DNA of 64,000 nt from Corylus avellana (Eukaryota; Streptophyta; Magnoliopsida; Fagales; Betulaceae): contig NC_081541.1 of assembly GCF_901000735.1 (NCBI RefSeq), positions 49,724,771 to 49,788,770 of the forward strand, given 5' to 3'. Each line of letters begins with the position of its first letter. The first letter of the stretch is position 1. Shown here one piece after another: positions 11,319-23,428 of the stretch. A program made the translations under genes and the position numbers. Under the pieces are notes generated by a model. It was not told the origin of the DNA. It did no database searches and saw only the letters and a program-made list of their open reading frames with translations.

Positions 11319-13048
11319 TTTGATGCAGAGAAATGAAGGTAACCACCAAGCATCCCAATGCCCTCCCCGGATTTGCTAGGGATGAGATTACCACGAAATA
11401 GAAGTAGAGCGTAGTCTGATATATTTGTAGAGTCTCGGACGTAGATGCCAGTTGTTTTCACCTTTTCACTGTAAACCATGTACGGCAGAGGGAAGAGATG
11501 AATCCCTGCATCGACAGAAGCAGGATGGATGTCAACTTTCCCAACTTCTTTAGTGTAGAATTGTGTTCGCTTTCCTCTTCTTTTGCACTGCACAACATTT
11601 GGGTAGAGTCCAGCACAAAGGATTGCACAGATCATCTCCAAATCATGGCTGTATTGGTTGTAAGCCTGCACAAACATATAACAACAATTTTCATATGGTT
11701 GTATGAGAAGGAAATAGAATGGCAAAGTTCATCAGCCACAAAGTCGGTTGATGAGGAATTCTTGGGTTGAAATGTTAAATACTGAGAAATAAATAACAAA
11801 AAAAAAGTGGTGAGGGGGGAGGAATGCTTCACTTTAAAAAGCAAAAATTGAAAATCATAAAATCTTACATTAGCACCCCTTGATTTGTCTACAAAGCCAA
11901 TGTCTGATAATAGATCTAGAAACTGCATTCTCATATCGTCCATCAACTGCAAGGTTACTGGGGACAAAAAGCTATCCCAACAGAATGCTCTTTCCCTTCC
12001 ATTTCGATTTGCATCCTTCCATCCTTCAAAGGCTTTGAGAAGTGCTATGTGGTCACTTCATCAAAAATGCGTGCAAAATTTTGGAATTAGCGACAGAATC
12101 AAGGACATATTTGGAAAACTCCAGATGCAAAGGTGCAGCAGCTAGAATGGCTCAGCTTAATGACCAAACCTGCAAGAATCACCAGCAAAGGATCATTTTG
12201 CTGCATCAGCTTCCTCTTTCCTATTTATTGGTAGGACAAAAGGGTCACGATGTGCAAGGGCTGTGGCAATTGTTAAGGCAGGATTGAGGCATTGAAAGAT
12301 AGACCCCATAAGAAGCATCTTCCCAATATTTGGGTCCATTGGTAGAGTGCAAAGATGGCGACCTTTACACAAAATTATTCAGATTACAATCACGTATCAT
12401 CCTAAAGGTAATAATCCGATAGAGATAACTTGTATTCATTGGTGCGTACCAAGGGGAGTAAGCTCCTCCATATCATCTAAAGCTCCAATTGTTTTAAGAA
12501 GGTCAATTGCATTTTGAACGGCAAGAGCATCTGGGGGTTGAAGTGCTTTGGCCAAAAATGATCCAACAGTTCCAAGCTGCAAACTTTTGATATTCAGGCA
12601 TAGCTCTTGCAAAGGTGAATGAGAATCTCAGGTAACTGATACTGAAGCATTGCATCGTGGATCATTTTTGGATATAGTCTATAACAAATTCCAGGTTGCA
12701 CACGGCCAGCACGACCTCGTCCCTGAAATTGTTTAACCATAATCAACAGAAAAGAGGGGGAAGATAAAAAAGGAAAAGAAGGGACATCCAATTAAGCAAC
12801 ATATCAATTTAGCTAAATAAGCTGGAGAAACATGTTTCAAAAAGAACCTCTCGTTTGCTATTACGCCTTTATGGCACTAACTGTATACCAGATGTGCCGA
12901 AGCCATAGAAATCCACGATGGTAATAGACAAGCCAGTTTGTTCAGGGCATCATAACTAGTTTCCTTTCCCTTTCCACTGTCTATGACATACACAACATCA
13001 TCTATAGTAATACTACTCTCTGCAATATTTGTTGCCAGCACAATTTTC
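11319..13048 (-). pseudogene. DExH1-like RNA helicase C-terminal half, copy A (broken)
   Basis: Five exons of a DEAH/RHA-type ATP-dependent RNA helicase read on the minus strand. They are 13048-12889 (motif [14 protein letters not shown]), 12722-12450 (motif [18 protein letters not shown], and start of HA2), 12362 to about 12169 (HA2), about 12054-11868 ([12 protein letters not shown] region) and about 11665-11319 (OB-fold, [10 protein letters not shown]). Three lesions are visible. One base is missing near 12612, changing the frame after LPEIL. A TGA replaces the Arg codon after AAK in the third exon. The fifth exon breaks off inside HFSAS at about 11319 and runs into unrelated IDM1-block sequence, so the last exon is lost. 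The N-terminal helicase motifs I-IV are nowhere nearby. The closest relatives by recall are plant DExH1 (DHX36-like) proteins. Confidence 0.88.
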
Positions 13049-13441
13049 CTACAATAATAGATAAAGCATGTTAGAATTTAGCAAACAAAAAGGCAAGAAT
13101 TTTAGAGATTTTTGTGACGAGAAATTGTAAGGGACTTAGCAGTGTTCTAACTGACATTCTACAGTTAAATACAGGGGAAAAACTGAGTACTATGGTCAAC
13201 AAACTCTAACACTAATGGTACCACAGAGGCTCATCACTCTCACCTTTAACGATCATACCAGGCTGCAAATAAACAGGAAATTATTGATATGTATGCTCAT
13301 TAGTGTAAACAAGGATACTAATAAACGTTCATCAATTTAGAATAGGTGCCACCATGCAAAAAATTTAAGGCCAGAAGTAAATAATGAAGCATGTATGGTA
13401 TAGAAACTATTGATGGGAAGAATAATGATTATAGAACTCAC

Positions 13442-16400
13442 ATAATGCACATCCACTAAACTCAAAATCTGGAGTTTTGACAGTAACAATGCATCGCTTG
13501 GATGTCTGTTCTTCAGGATCAAGTCCAGCATCCCTTCCAGCTGCCACAACATTAACATAATGCTCTACACATTTTTCTTTTTGGAAGACATTCCGGCGAC
13601 ATTTACAGTACAGAGTACCACGGGAAATGGTCGGTAGAGCCGTAGGGGAACACACTCTGCAATTGGCCTAAATAATAAACATCATAATTGCGACTCAAGC
13701 AAACTGATGCAAACAGTACGAAGACATACAAGTGATACTCTTACTCAACAGAAAAGGTATTGAATGGTAATTCAAAGTTTAGGGAAAAGATTGTGGCTTT
13801 GCAGTTAATAAGGGTTTGATTATGTGTGAGCAACCAAAAGAAAAAAAAAAAACAAACAAACAGAGCAAACCGAGAAGTGTTCACTAAAAATCAACTACAG
13901 GACATCTTAGTAAATCAAACAAATATGCAGAATAAATAACTGGGTATATAAGGCCAATTGTTGACTTACTTGTCTCGGACTTTATATTCTAAAAAAAAGT
14001 TCAAATCTAAAAAAAAAATAGGACAATTTACAGTGCAACTACAAGTCTGCATGCTCTGTTTGTTTACATGATTTGATCCCAAGAATACGACACTGTACTG
14101 GTTATTGACAATAAAAAAAATGACCCTATAAACAAGGGATTGATCAACATTAGCCACCAAATACTTGATTCAGAAGTTAGTTCGGAAGCTACCATTCTCT
14201 GTGAACCACCAAATACTTGAAAGCACAATGAATTCTCTTTTGGCAATAGAACTGCAAGATATAATTTGGCATGAAAAAAACCTCACTATTTAAAATTAAT
14301 AAGGCAACAAATAAACACCATCTAGCAAAAGAGTTCAAAAAAAAAAAAAAAAAAAATTGTTGATACACAAAAAACAAGCAAATATGGCCCCCAGTCATAT
14401 CACAAGATACTAGTCAATCAACAAAACATGTGGTGTAATCACTTGAAGGCCCTTAAGACGACATACACTCATCAGATATTGCTACAATTTGGTCTTTCAT
14501 TCATAGGAACATTTTCTCTTTGGATTCACACATAAAAAGGTTCAGGCCAGAATCAAATAATGAAGCATCATATGTCTAGAAACTTTAAGGAACTCAAATT
14601 TTTATTTTTTTACAGGTAATGGAAGTCACTTGTATACTAACATAGCAATTAACAATCTGTCACATGAAAAATGGCAACGTACTCTGAAAGCAACTATCTA
14701 GTTTCATATGATGAAGAGGCCAATTCCAATTAAGAACTCACCATCCTGTTGTTAGCCTCCTTAAAACATTTAGAAGTGCATGAGTCTGGAAACTTTTGAT
14801 CTCCACAAACTACAAAATTTTACAAAAAAGAATGAATTTTGTTGCAATCCGAGCAACAAAACCACTTCTGTTAATGTTTGTAGTTCAAATAAATAGAAAA
14901 GTAATTCAGGTGGCAATAGAACTGCAAAATATAACGAGAAAATTCTCACCCTAAGGTCTACCAAATGGTGATCCTTCAGACAGCCCATATATTCCTTTGC
15001 ACATTGAGGGAACAATACATATAATTAGGATAAAAGTAAGAATAAAATTCTTGATACATAGCAGCAAGCCACAGTTTTATCACAAGAAACTAGTCAATCA
15101 CAAAACATATAACAAGGAGTAATCACTGGATGGGTCTAAGTTTCAATTACATAAAGAAAGAAACTAAAGTGGAAAGCTAAGACAACCTATTTCTTGTCAA
15201 ATTTCGAAATTCCTTTCCAGACTTTGGGTGGACCTGGTCCACGGAGGTCTTGCCAATTGATTTTGGACACCAATTGCAGGACCGTACCTCCGTGGGGCCA
15301 ACACCAGAGAATTTGACCCCAACCACCCAAATGATTTGAAACACTTATATATGATGCCCAAATTGCGTGAGTTTCAAACTCTGAGTGGCTCACATGCTAA
15401 CTAAATGCAAATAAAATCAATGTCAAGAAAAAACAAATTTACCTCACAGTTGCAGCAAGTACAAAAGATGAGACCAACAATTTTTGCCCACAGCATATCA
15501 CTACTCAGAAAAGAAAATCCAACATATCAGTACTCAGTTGCATCAAATTCCCATTGTTAGTTTCAGCCTATTCAGGAAGATGTCCTCCTGCAATTCATTA
15601 AACAGCCAAAACGTCACATTTTCTTTATTTTTATTTTTTATTTTAAAAAAGAAAAAGGAAAAAAAAGAACTTATGCTAATGAACTTTATAAGATAACAAA
15701 CATGAAGTAAAACAAACCTCTGCACTTCATAATGATGCAGTAGATTTATTTAAAGAGGAACAACCATTGAATTTCAGACACTCTTATAACCGTCCACCAA
15801 AGCATTTACACGTTACAGAAAATGTTCTCCTACTCAACGCTGGTAAATGTTTATTTGCCACCAAAACACAATATCCAACTACTTTCAATCACACCTTGCA
15901 GCCTGGTTTCTCTAGGGCCTACAGTACAAGGGACATAATCAATATGCATACATATATATACTATTGATAATGAAAAGAACAACCATTAAAAAAATTACCC
16001 GCACCTCTTGGTCAATAGAAAATGTTACCATCTAAAACCGGCTTCAGTTTCTCATTTCAACATTTTGATAATTGAAGGTATCAGAAACAGCATGTGCATC
16101 CAATTTGTTCAATGCCGGCTAGATATCAGGAAAACTGCCATTTTTTTACCATAAATCAAGTCAGTCACCTTAACAGTGATCACACAGTAGCCACAAGAAA
16201 ATATTTTTCTATCACTGATTACCTTTTCCCTTATAGAAGCTTTGAGGAGAAAAGGTACTGAATGGTAATTCAAAGCACTTCCAACAAAAGAAAAAAAAAA
16301 AACCAAAATTCTCCTGAACTTTTACAAGGTGCACAGGTTCCCACTAAACTTTCAGTACCTATTCATGAGAAAATAGCTAAACGTCTGAATCAACAAAGAA

Positions 16401-17870
16401 ATTAACAACACATGCATAGTAGATTGAAATGGAAAACCTACACAAACGTGCATCAGATCATATGAATAGTTTATGCAAATAAAGATAACTTTTAGTTTAT
16501 CGTGGTGCTAATGCAGATTCTAATTAAACATACCATGCAAGTGCTAAGCTGGTTTCCAATCAACTCGAGATGCTTTTTGACACAAATAAAAGCATGCATT
16601 AAAAAATAGCAAATGAGGCTTCATCTGTTTCCTAGTACCCATTCATGGATCTTTTAGAGTAAATTCAACTTAATTTTTTGAGTTATTAGATATCACATGG
16701 AATATATGGCTTTCTTTTCAACTATAAAATTTTGAAGTGAACAACCAATAGTTATGGATAAATATTGTGGATAAATATTGTTACCATTTGTAGTTCAAAT
16801 AAACAAAAAAGTATTTCTAGTGGCAATAGAATTGCAAAATATGACAGGAAAAATTTGGCAATCACTCACATGGAAAATGGCAACAACATCTGAAAGCAAC
16901 TGTCTAGTTTCAATTTTGTTTTTACTATGAAAATGGGAAAAAGTCTAGTTTCATAAGAAGAGGTCAATTTCCAATTCAGAACCCTCCATCTTATTGAACG
17001 TTAGCCTCCTTACAGGATTCAGAAGTGATTACGAAAGCTTTTGTTCTCTGTGAAACAGAACCACTTCCCTTTTTGCAATTTCTGGTGGATGAGTTTTGTT
17101 AACATTTGCAGATCCAATAAACAGAAAAGTAATTCTGGTGGCAACATAACTGCAAAAAATAACAGAAAAAGTCCTCACCCCTTAGTCTTACATATTGTGA
17201 TCCGTCAAACAGTCAACATCATATTCCTTTTCACACTGAGGGAACGAAAAATTCACATAAAAAAAAATAATAATAATAAAAAATATATATATATAAACAA
17301 CACATAAGCCAAAAAGTTAATAATGACTACTTTGAAATCTAATCTAATAATGCATACCCATCATTTGCATCAGCTGTTTAAGCAAGGGTAGCTCGAGAAT
17401 CTTTTAAGCACTCCACACATGATTTACATAGCAGCATCAAACTCCCATTGCCAGTTTCAGGAAGATGTCCTGCAATTCATTAAACAGCCAAAGCATCACA
17501 TTTTCTTTAAAAAAAGAAGTGAATGCAGATGAACTTTATAGCATAACAAATATGATGCAAAAGATACCTTTGCAATTGAGACTGATGGTAGATTTATTTG
17601 AAGAAGAATAACCATGGAATTTCGGACAGACTCTTCTAGCCGTCCAACGAAGCATTTACACATGCATTCATGATATTACAGAGAATGTTCTTCTACAGCC
17701 AACATAAAAATAAGCACACATGCAATGATCCACAAACAATCTACTGGGTCTTCTCAAATAGCATCGAGTATCCACTTCAACTCCTCTGCATTTGCCACCG
17801 AAACATAATATCCCACTACTTTCAATCACACCTTGCAGCCTGGTATCTCCAGGGACTCTAGCCTATAATA
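13442..17870 (-). pseudogene. IDM1-like TDBD-PHD-GNAT protein, scrambled exon remnants, copy A
   Basis: Pieces of a plant INCREASED DNA METHYLATION 1-type protein (nuclear acetyltransferase with two TDBD parts, PHD fingers and a GNAT domain), minus strand. Recognisable parts: 17860-17690 (RLQGVIESSGILCFGGKC, first TDBD); a second damaged copy of that exon at about 15930-15720; about 15520-15440 (GLIFCTCCNCE with a GT donor); 15393-15187 (begins VSHSEFETHA, second TDBD); about 15015-14950 (CAKEYMGCLKDHHLVDLR, second PHD); 13667-13442 (RNVFQKEK, VNVVAAGRDAGLDPEEQ, TVKTPDFEFSGCAL). In the intact family the RNVFQ exon precedes the KEY-CLKDH exon; here it follows, and the first PHD and the GNAT exons are absent. 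The block runs straight into helicase copy A. It cannot encode a normal protein. Confidence 0.75.
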
Positions 17871-18560
17871 CAAAGAGATATAATCAATATTCATTTATAT
17901 GTATATATGTATGTGTACTGCCCATAAAGTAAAGAATCACCATTAGTTGGGTGTCCCTATAAAGTTGGAAAGCATTGGACCTGGTACCATTTGAGACAAT
18001 TGATTGGCTGCATTTATCATAATAATATATCTATTCTACGAATAATACAAATAGGTGCCCCTCTTATTACTTTTTTGTATCCCTCTGTTCCTCGGATACA
18101 ATTTGATACTTCTACGGCCAAATCTCAATTTATGTAAAGCCTTCAATGGATTCCTTATTAAAACATAAATTTTTATTTGGGTGTATAGGTGGTATTTCTT
18201 TATTCTTCATAATTTATTATCTGGTAAAACACTGCCCGACATATAGGCCCTACCAAAAAATAGGCCTCATGTATTTCTTCCTTAAAAACAATTAAATAAT
18301 TATAACACAAAGAAAAAAAGAAGCGTGGTAGAATATTATATTTTATAAAGCAATGATGGAATGAAGTATGGGATCAAAATACACCTAGAGCACAAAAATG
18401 AAATAGAAACCAGACAAGTATTTTAAATAATGTCATTTCCTTTAAGAGAAAATAAGAGTCACAGTCTAAAGCAAGTTGCTGTAAAAAGAGAATTTACAAT
18501 GCAAGTTCGCATGCTCTTGTGGCAGGAATTGATGAAATTGATGATTGACAGAGATTTATA
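17871..18560. other. No gene recognised
   Basis: A/T-rich intergenic sequence between two IDM1-like remnants. A short stretch near 17990-18230 has a more balanced base composition, but I could not assign it to any gene or element. Confidence 0.4.
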
Positions 18561-18623
18561 AAAATGTTTCGTGGTTTTCTTCTTAAGAAGTGTTTTGAGT
18601 TTTGACAAGAATTTTGTAGCTTG

Positions 18624-18800
18624 CTATGAAAAATGTGTTAGTGGTGGGGCCACATCTGAAATTGGTGAAGTTGGGGACTCTTGTACGAGAAAAGAGCAAA
18701 AGGTACCAGTCTCAGGAGGTATTGCTTGATTTTGAGTATCAAGAAGTGTTTCATATCTTAGAAATTCGGCGTGAAACTCATCAAAGGAAAGTGATTTTTC
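18624..18800 (-). pseudogene. Ty1/copia gag-like fragment
   Basis: Within a 95-codon minus-strand frame (18911-18624), the part SFDEFHAEFLRYETLL, followed by an acidic, Pro-containing stretch and ETGTFCSF, resembles the C-terminal side of the copia gag (UBN2-type) region. No zinc knuckle, protease, integrase or reverse transcriptase follows, so only a scrap is present, inside the IDM1-like remnant region. Assignment is by pattern only. Confidence 0.42.
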
Positions 18801-19139
18801 TTGAACAGCAAATGAAAAGTCTACTGAATATAAAGTACCTGGTAACATAAAATAATTGTGCAAGGACCAAATTTCTGCTGAAATTATGGCCTGTGGAAAC
18901 ATCAAGATCAACTCCGATTAAAAATCTATCAAATTGACGATGAAGATTTAAAGTTAATATGACAAAAAATAAATAAAATATGAAAAGTAAAAAGAATAAA
19001 ATTATTGATACATAGTAGCGAGCAAATATGGCCCACAGTTTTATCACAGGAAACTAGTCAATCACAAAACATGTAACAAGGAGTAATCACTGGAAGGCCC
19101 TTAAGTTTCAATTACATTAAGAAAGAAGCTAAAGTGGAA

Positions 19140-19915
19140 AGCTAAGACAATCTGTTTCTTGTCAAATTTCGAAATTCCTTTCTAGACTTTGGGTGGACCT
19201 GGTCCACAAAGGTCTTGCCAATTGACTTTGGACATCAATTGTAGGACCTCAACCACCCAAATGATTTGAAACACTTATATATGATACCCAATTAGCATGA
19301 GTTTCTGACTCTGAGTGGCTCACATGCTCAGTAAATGTAAATAAAATCAATCTCAAGCAGAAAAAAATTTACCTTGCAGTTGCAGTAAGCACAAGAGATG
19401 AGACCAACAATTTTTGCCCACAACATAATATTACTACTCAGAAAAGAAAATCCAACATATCAGTTCACAGTTGCATCAAATTCCCATTGTATGTTTCAGG
19501 TAGATGTCCTGTAATTCATTAAACAACCAAAACGTCACATTTTATTTATATAAACAAAAACAAAGAACTTATGTTGATGAACTTTATAACATAACAAACA
19601 GGATGCAAAACAAACCTCTGCAATTCAGAATGATGCGGTAGATTTCTTTGAAGAGGAACAACCATAGAATTTCAGACAAACTCTTCTAGCAATCCAACAA
19701 AGCATTTACACATGCATTCATGACAGTACAAAGAATGTTCTCCTTCTCCAGGAAAATATACGCTAGTAAATAGTTCTTGCACTTTCCACATGCAGCTCGA
19801 ACAACACAGAACAACCTACAGCCAACATAAAAACACCTCCTTCTGCATTTGCCACAAAAACACAATATCCCAGTACTTTGAATCACACCTTGCAGCCCGG
19901 TTTCTCCAGGGACTC
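19140..19915 (-). pseudogene. IDM1-like remnants, copy E (two TDBD exons)
   Basis: Read on the minus strand, about 19915-19630 encodes GVIQSTGILCFCGKC and a further Cys-rich stretch (VRAACGKCKN), matching the first TDBD exon of IDM1-like proteins and better preserved than in the other copies here. About 19420-19375 encodes GLISCAYCNCK before a GT donor. 19340-19150 is a shortened copy of the second TDBD segment seen at 15393-15187, with part of its central hairpin deleted. No PHD or GNAT exon follows; the next recognisable item downstream is the gag fragment. Confidence 0.68.
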
Positions 19916-19946
19916 TAGCCTACAATACAAACAGACATAATCAATA

Positions 19947-19950
<4 letters not shown>

Positions 19951-19987
<37 letters not shown>
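19951..19987. repeat. (TA)n microsatellite
   Basis: About 18 TA units, directly before a GGGCTGTGCACGGGTCGG sequence. Confidence 0.95.
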
Positions 19988-19991
<4 letters not shown>

Positions 19992-20541
19992 CTGTGCACG
20001 GGTCGGTTCGGGGCGGGTTTGGAGTTTTTTGCCACCCGACCCGTGACTATCGGGTTTGGTAAATTCTTACCCGTTACCCGGATTAAATGCATTAAAACTG
20101 CCGGATTTCGGGTAGTTCAGGGCGGATTGTGCGGGGCGGGTTTCGCGGGTTGGTCGGGCGAGTCGGATATTTTAATGGGCATCAATTTCAAATTTAAGTC
20201 CTGGTTTTTTTGTAATTTTTTTAAAAAACTGGTCTTCTGTAAATTTTTTTAAAAACCGGATTTGGGCTAAAACTTATCAAGAATTCTTTTTTTTGTATTG
20301 TTTACAATTTTTATGGTTGGATTTTTTTTGTGTGAATCCAACACGAGAGACAATGACGTTAGTTCACTTTCTAGAGAGAGAGAGAGATGAGAGAGAAACC
20401 TTGAGATCGGCACGACTGTGAGAGAGAGAGAGAGGAGCGGTATGGTTCTCCGCCGAGATCCTCCGCCGGCGAGAGTGAGAGAGGAGCGGCGCTTGGTCTG
20501 GAGAGTGGACTGAGAGACAAGTGAGGGTGAGAGGCGCTGGC
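19988..20541. mobile_element. Possible end of a DNA transposon, cut by the assembly gap
   Basis: It begins GGGCTGTGCACGGGTCGG and continues with G-rich CGGGT-type words, a form often seen at the ends of plant DNA elements of hAT-like type. About 20370-20540 is a GAGAGA-rich stretch whose minus-strand frame is serine-rich. The other end would be beyond the gap, so the element cannot be confirmed. Confidence 0.3.
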
Positions 20542-20641
20542 NNNNNNNNNNNNNNNNNNNNNNNNNNNNNNNNNNNNNNNNNNNNNNNNNNNNNNNNNNN
20601 NNNNNNNNNNNNNNNNNNNNNNNNNNNNNNNNNNNNNNNNN
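20542..20641. other. Assembly gap, 100 N
   Basis: Exactly 100 N. The sequence after it starts in the middle of a helicase exon, so a contig edge lies inside a duplicated gene. Confidence 0.99.
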
Positions 20642-21810
20642 TTTTGTCCTACCAATAAATAGGAAAGAGGAAGCTGATGCAGCAAAATGATCCTTTGCTG
20701 GTGATTCTTGCAGGTTTGGTCATTAAGCTGAGCCATTCTAGCTGCTGCACCTTTGCATCTGGAGTTTTCCAAATATGTCCTTGATTCTGTCGCTAATTCC
20801 AAAATTTTGCACGCATTTTTGATGAAGTGACCACATAGCACTTCTCAAAGCCTTTGAAGGATGGAAGGATGCAAATCGAAATGGAAGGGAAAGAGCATTC
20901 TGTTGGGATAGCTTTTTGTCCCCAGTAACCTTGCAGTTGATGGACGATATGAGAATGCAGTTTCTAGATCTATTATCAGACATTGGCTTTGTAGACAAAT
21001 CAAGGGGTGCTAATGTAAGATTTTATGATTTTCAATTTTTGCTTTTTAAAGTGAAGCATTCCTCCCCCCTCACCACTTTTTTTTTGTTATTTATTTCTCA
21101 GTATTTAACATTTCAACCCAAGAATTCCTCATCAACCGACTTTGTGGCTGATGAACTTTGCCATTCTATTTCCTTCTCATACAACCATATGAAAATTGTT
21201 GTTATATGTTTGTGCAGGCTTACAACCAATACAGCCATGATTTGGAGATGATCTGTGCAATCCTTTGTGCTGGACTCTACCCAAATGTTGTGCAGTGCAA
21301 AAGAAGAGGAAAGCGAACACAATTCTACACTAAAGAAGTTGGGAAAGTTGACATCCATCCTGCTTCTGTCAATGCAGGGGTTCATCTCTTCCCTCTGCCG
21401 TACATGGTTTACAGTGAAAAGGTGAAAACAACTGGCATCTACGTCCGAGACTCTACAAATATATCGGACTACGCTCTACTTCTATTTGGTGGTAATCTCA
21501 TCCCTAGCAAATCCGGGGAGGGCATTGAGATGCTTGGTGGTTACCTTCATTTCTCTGCATCAAAGAGCGTTTTAGAGCTAATACGGGTAATGTCCTCAAG
21601 ATTTCTTATTGATTTTATGACTCCTTTTCCTTTTCTTTTTCCTTCTCCCTTTATATATTTAGCTTTGGGTTTTTGCAGAAATTGCGTGGGGAACTTGATA
21701 AGCTTCTAAATAGGAAGATTGAGGAACCGGGGTTGGACATTTCTGTGGAGGGAAAAGGAGTGGTTGCTGCTGTGGTTGAGTTATTGCACAATCATGATGC
21801 ACGTTACTAA
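20642..21810 (+). pseudogene. DExH1-like RNA helicase C-terminal end, copy B
   Basis: It starts inside the HA2 exon directly after the gap ([15 protein letters not shown], then TGA where copy C has AGA). The following exons are 20828-21014 ([20 protein letters not shown] through FVDKSRGAN), 21218-21586 ([39 protein letters not shown]) and 21679-21810 ([19 protein letters not shown], stop TAA). All junctions are GT-AG and in phase from the DHIALL exon on. The three downstream exons are open, but the TGA shared with copy A and the missing upstream part make this a remnant as assembled. Unlike copy A it keeps the last exon. It runs toward the CNL gene, whose upstream flank begins about 1 kb further on. 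Confidence 0.87.
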
Positions 21811-22479
21811 TGTCTCCACTTTTTTTCCAAAATTAACACAGTTAAGCAGCAGTCCTGCTGCCATTCCTTTCTTCTTCTTTTTCCTTCCTAGTAAGCAACA
21901 TGAGAACCATTGAATTCGGCCACTAACATTTTTGGGCATTAGGATGCATGTAATTTAGTTGGGTGGCTATAATATTAATTTTATGATTTTTTATGTAGGA
22001 AAAAATAACATGGAGGATGTTTTAGCGATCTCAGTTTGTATTTAGCTAAAACATCTATAAGGGTTGAAATTTTTTCAATGCTCTAGTTTCGTGTTTACAG
22101 GCTCAATAAATTACTATATCTGTGATAAATACAAGATAATCCTTTATCCAAACTTGTTTCATTCGTTAGACAGTGAGCAACACAATTGGTGTCCTTTTTG
22201 ATGTGCCCCCACAAACCATGGCTGGAGACTATTTAACACAATCTTTGTATCATCAATAATTGCCCATACCAACTCCAATGCAGTCCTTTTTTTTGTACTG
22301 CAATATTTTCAAAGTATCTCCTTCCAGAATAATATTTTGAAACCTCAAGGCTTTGTTAAATTTTGCAACTTTTCAAGCTGTAAAAGCTTCAGCTACTGTT
22401 AGGTCAGAAATGTAAGGCTTTAACACAAGCACCAACACCCTCCCTTCGTCGTTCTAACAATTGCACCTGAGAACACCAG

Positions 22480-22838
22480 CTCCTTTGTGCCCGCCAATCA
22501 TAATTGGACACCTTAGCATATCAGAAAAAACTTAAGTTTAAAAAAAAAACACTACCACACTAGATTATACCAAAAATGAGAAAACAAAAACAAAATAATT
22601 AAAAAACCAATTCAATTTTTTTTTTTACAAAAAAAAAAAAGAACAAAAGAAGAACAAAAATTAAACGGGTGGCTGGCTGCCACCCCATCCCCCACTTGGG
22701 ATGGCCGGCGAGCCACCCCATGGCCTAGGGGTGACTTGCTGACCACCCAATGGCCTGGGCTGGCTCACCCCTAGGCCTGGGGTGGCTCGCCAGCTACCCC
22801 AGATGGGCTGGGGGTGGCTGGCCCTGCCACTCCATGGA
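22480..22838. mobile_element. Truncated long-TIR MITE with GC-rich centre
   Basis: This is the left arm and GC-rich middle of the element that is complete at 51196-51772. It includes CTCCTTTGTGC, the AATCATAATTGGACAC stretch and the GGTGGCTGGC/GCCACCCC words. The right arm is missing: the sequence jumps at about 22838 to GGATTGTCCACAC, which begins the CNL upstream flank. Confidence 0.7.
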
Positions 22839-22839
22839 T

Positions 22840-23428
22840 TGTCCACACTTCTTTCTTTCTTTCTTTCTTGTTTGGATTGTCCACACTTTTTGGGTATCAA
22901 AATGTTGAAAATTTTCATTTCAATAGGGTTCAGAAAATGCAGTTAATAAAAACACAATTTCTAAAAATATTGTTTAACCTTTCGTAAAAGTGCAATTAAG
23001 TCTTTAATAAAAACAACAATAATTTGATTGCTGAGTTTTCATTAAAATGTGTATAAATTAGTCTAAACTGATAAAATTTATTTGCACTATATATATATGT
23101 CAAAGATTTGAGATTAAATCTCTTTCACATTAAGGATGCGAGTTTTAATTAAGAGGAGAGAAAGCCTAACCATTTGTCAGGAGAGAAAAGCTTTACTCAA
23201 AACCATTATCCTTTTAATTTCCCAACGGAAAAAAAAAAAAAAAAATGAAAAAACAAAAACAAACATGTGGACTGTCTTGCATGGAATGGTAGATGGCACA
23301 TTCTACAGAAGTCAAGTTTTTTAAGTCCACTTCTTCGTTGTTAAATCAAAACTCAGCTTGCTCTCTGCTTTTGCTCTGCTACTTGCGTTCCCCTTCCTTC
23401 ATTTCCTTTGATTTCCAAACAAGAAAAC
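22840..23428 (+). promoter_or_regulatory. Upstream flank of the CNL gene, a sequence repeated elsewhere without the gene
   Basis: Contains a (CTTT)n tract (about 22850-22868), the A/T-rich TGTATAAATTAG region, a TATATATATA stretch at about 23088, and GGAATGGTAGATGGCAC shortly before the gene. About 500 bases of it recur at 53410-53905 (same orientation) and at 42870-43330 and 41087-41245 (inverted), where no CNL coding sequence follows. Its promoter role is inferred from position only. Confidence 0.55.

Noticed and set aside
17990..18240. Possible organelle-derived insertion, because base composition is less repeat-like
   Set aside because: No organelle gene could be recognised in any frame.
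20371..20541. Serine-rich minus-strand frame before the gap
   Set aside because: It is the shadow of a GAGAGA-rich stretch and runs into N; no domain.
22661..22918. 85-codon Pro/Gly-rich minus-strand frame
   Set aside because: Lies in the GC-rich core of the truncated MITE; composition explains it.
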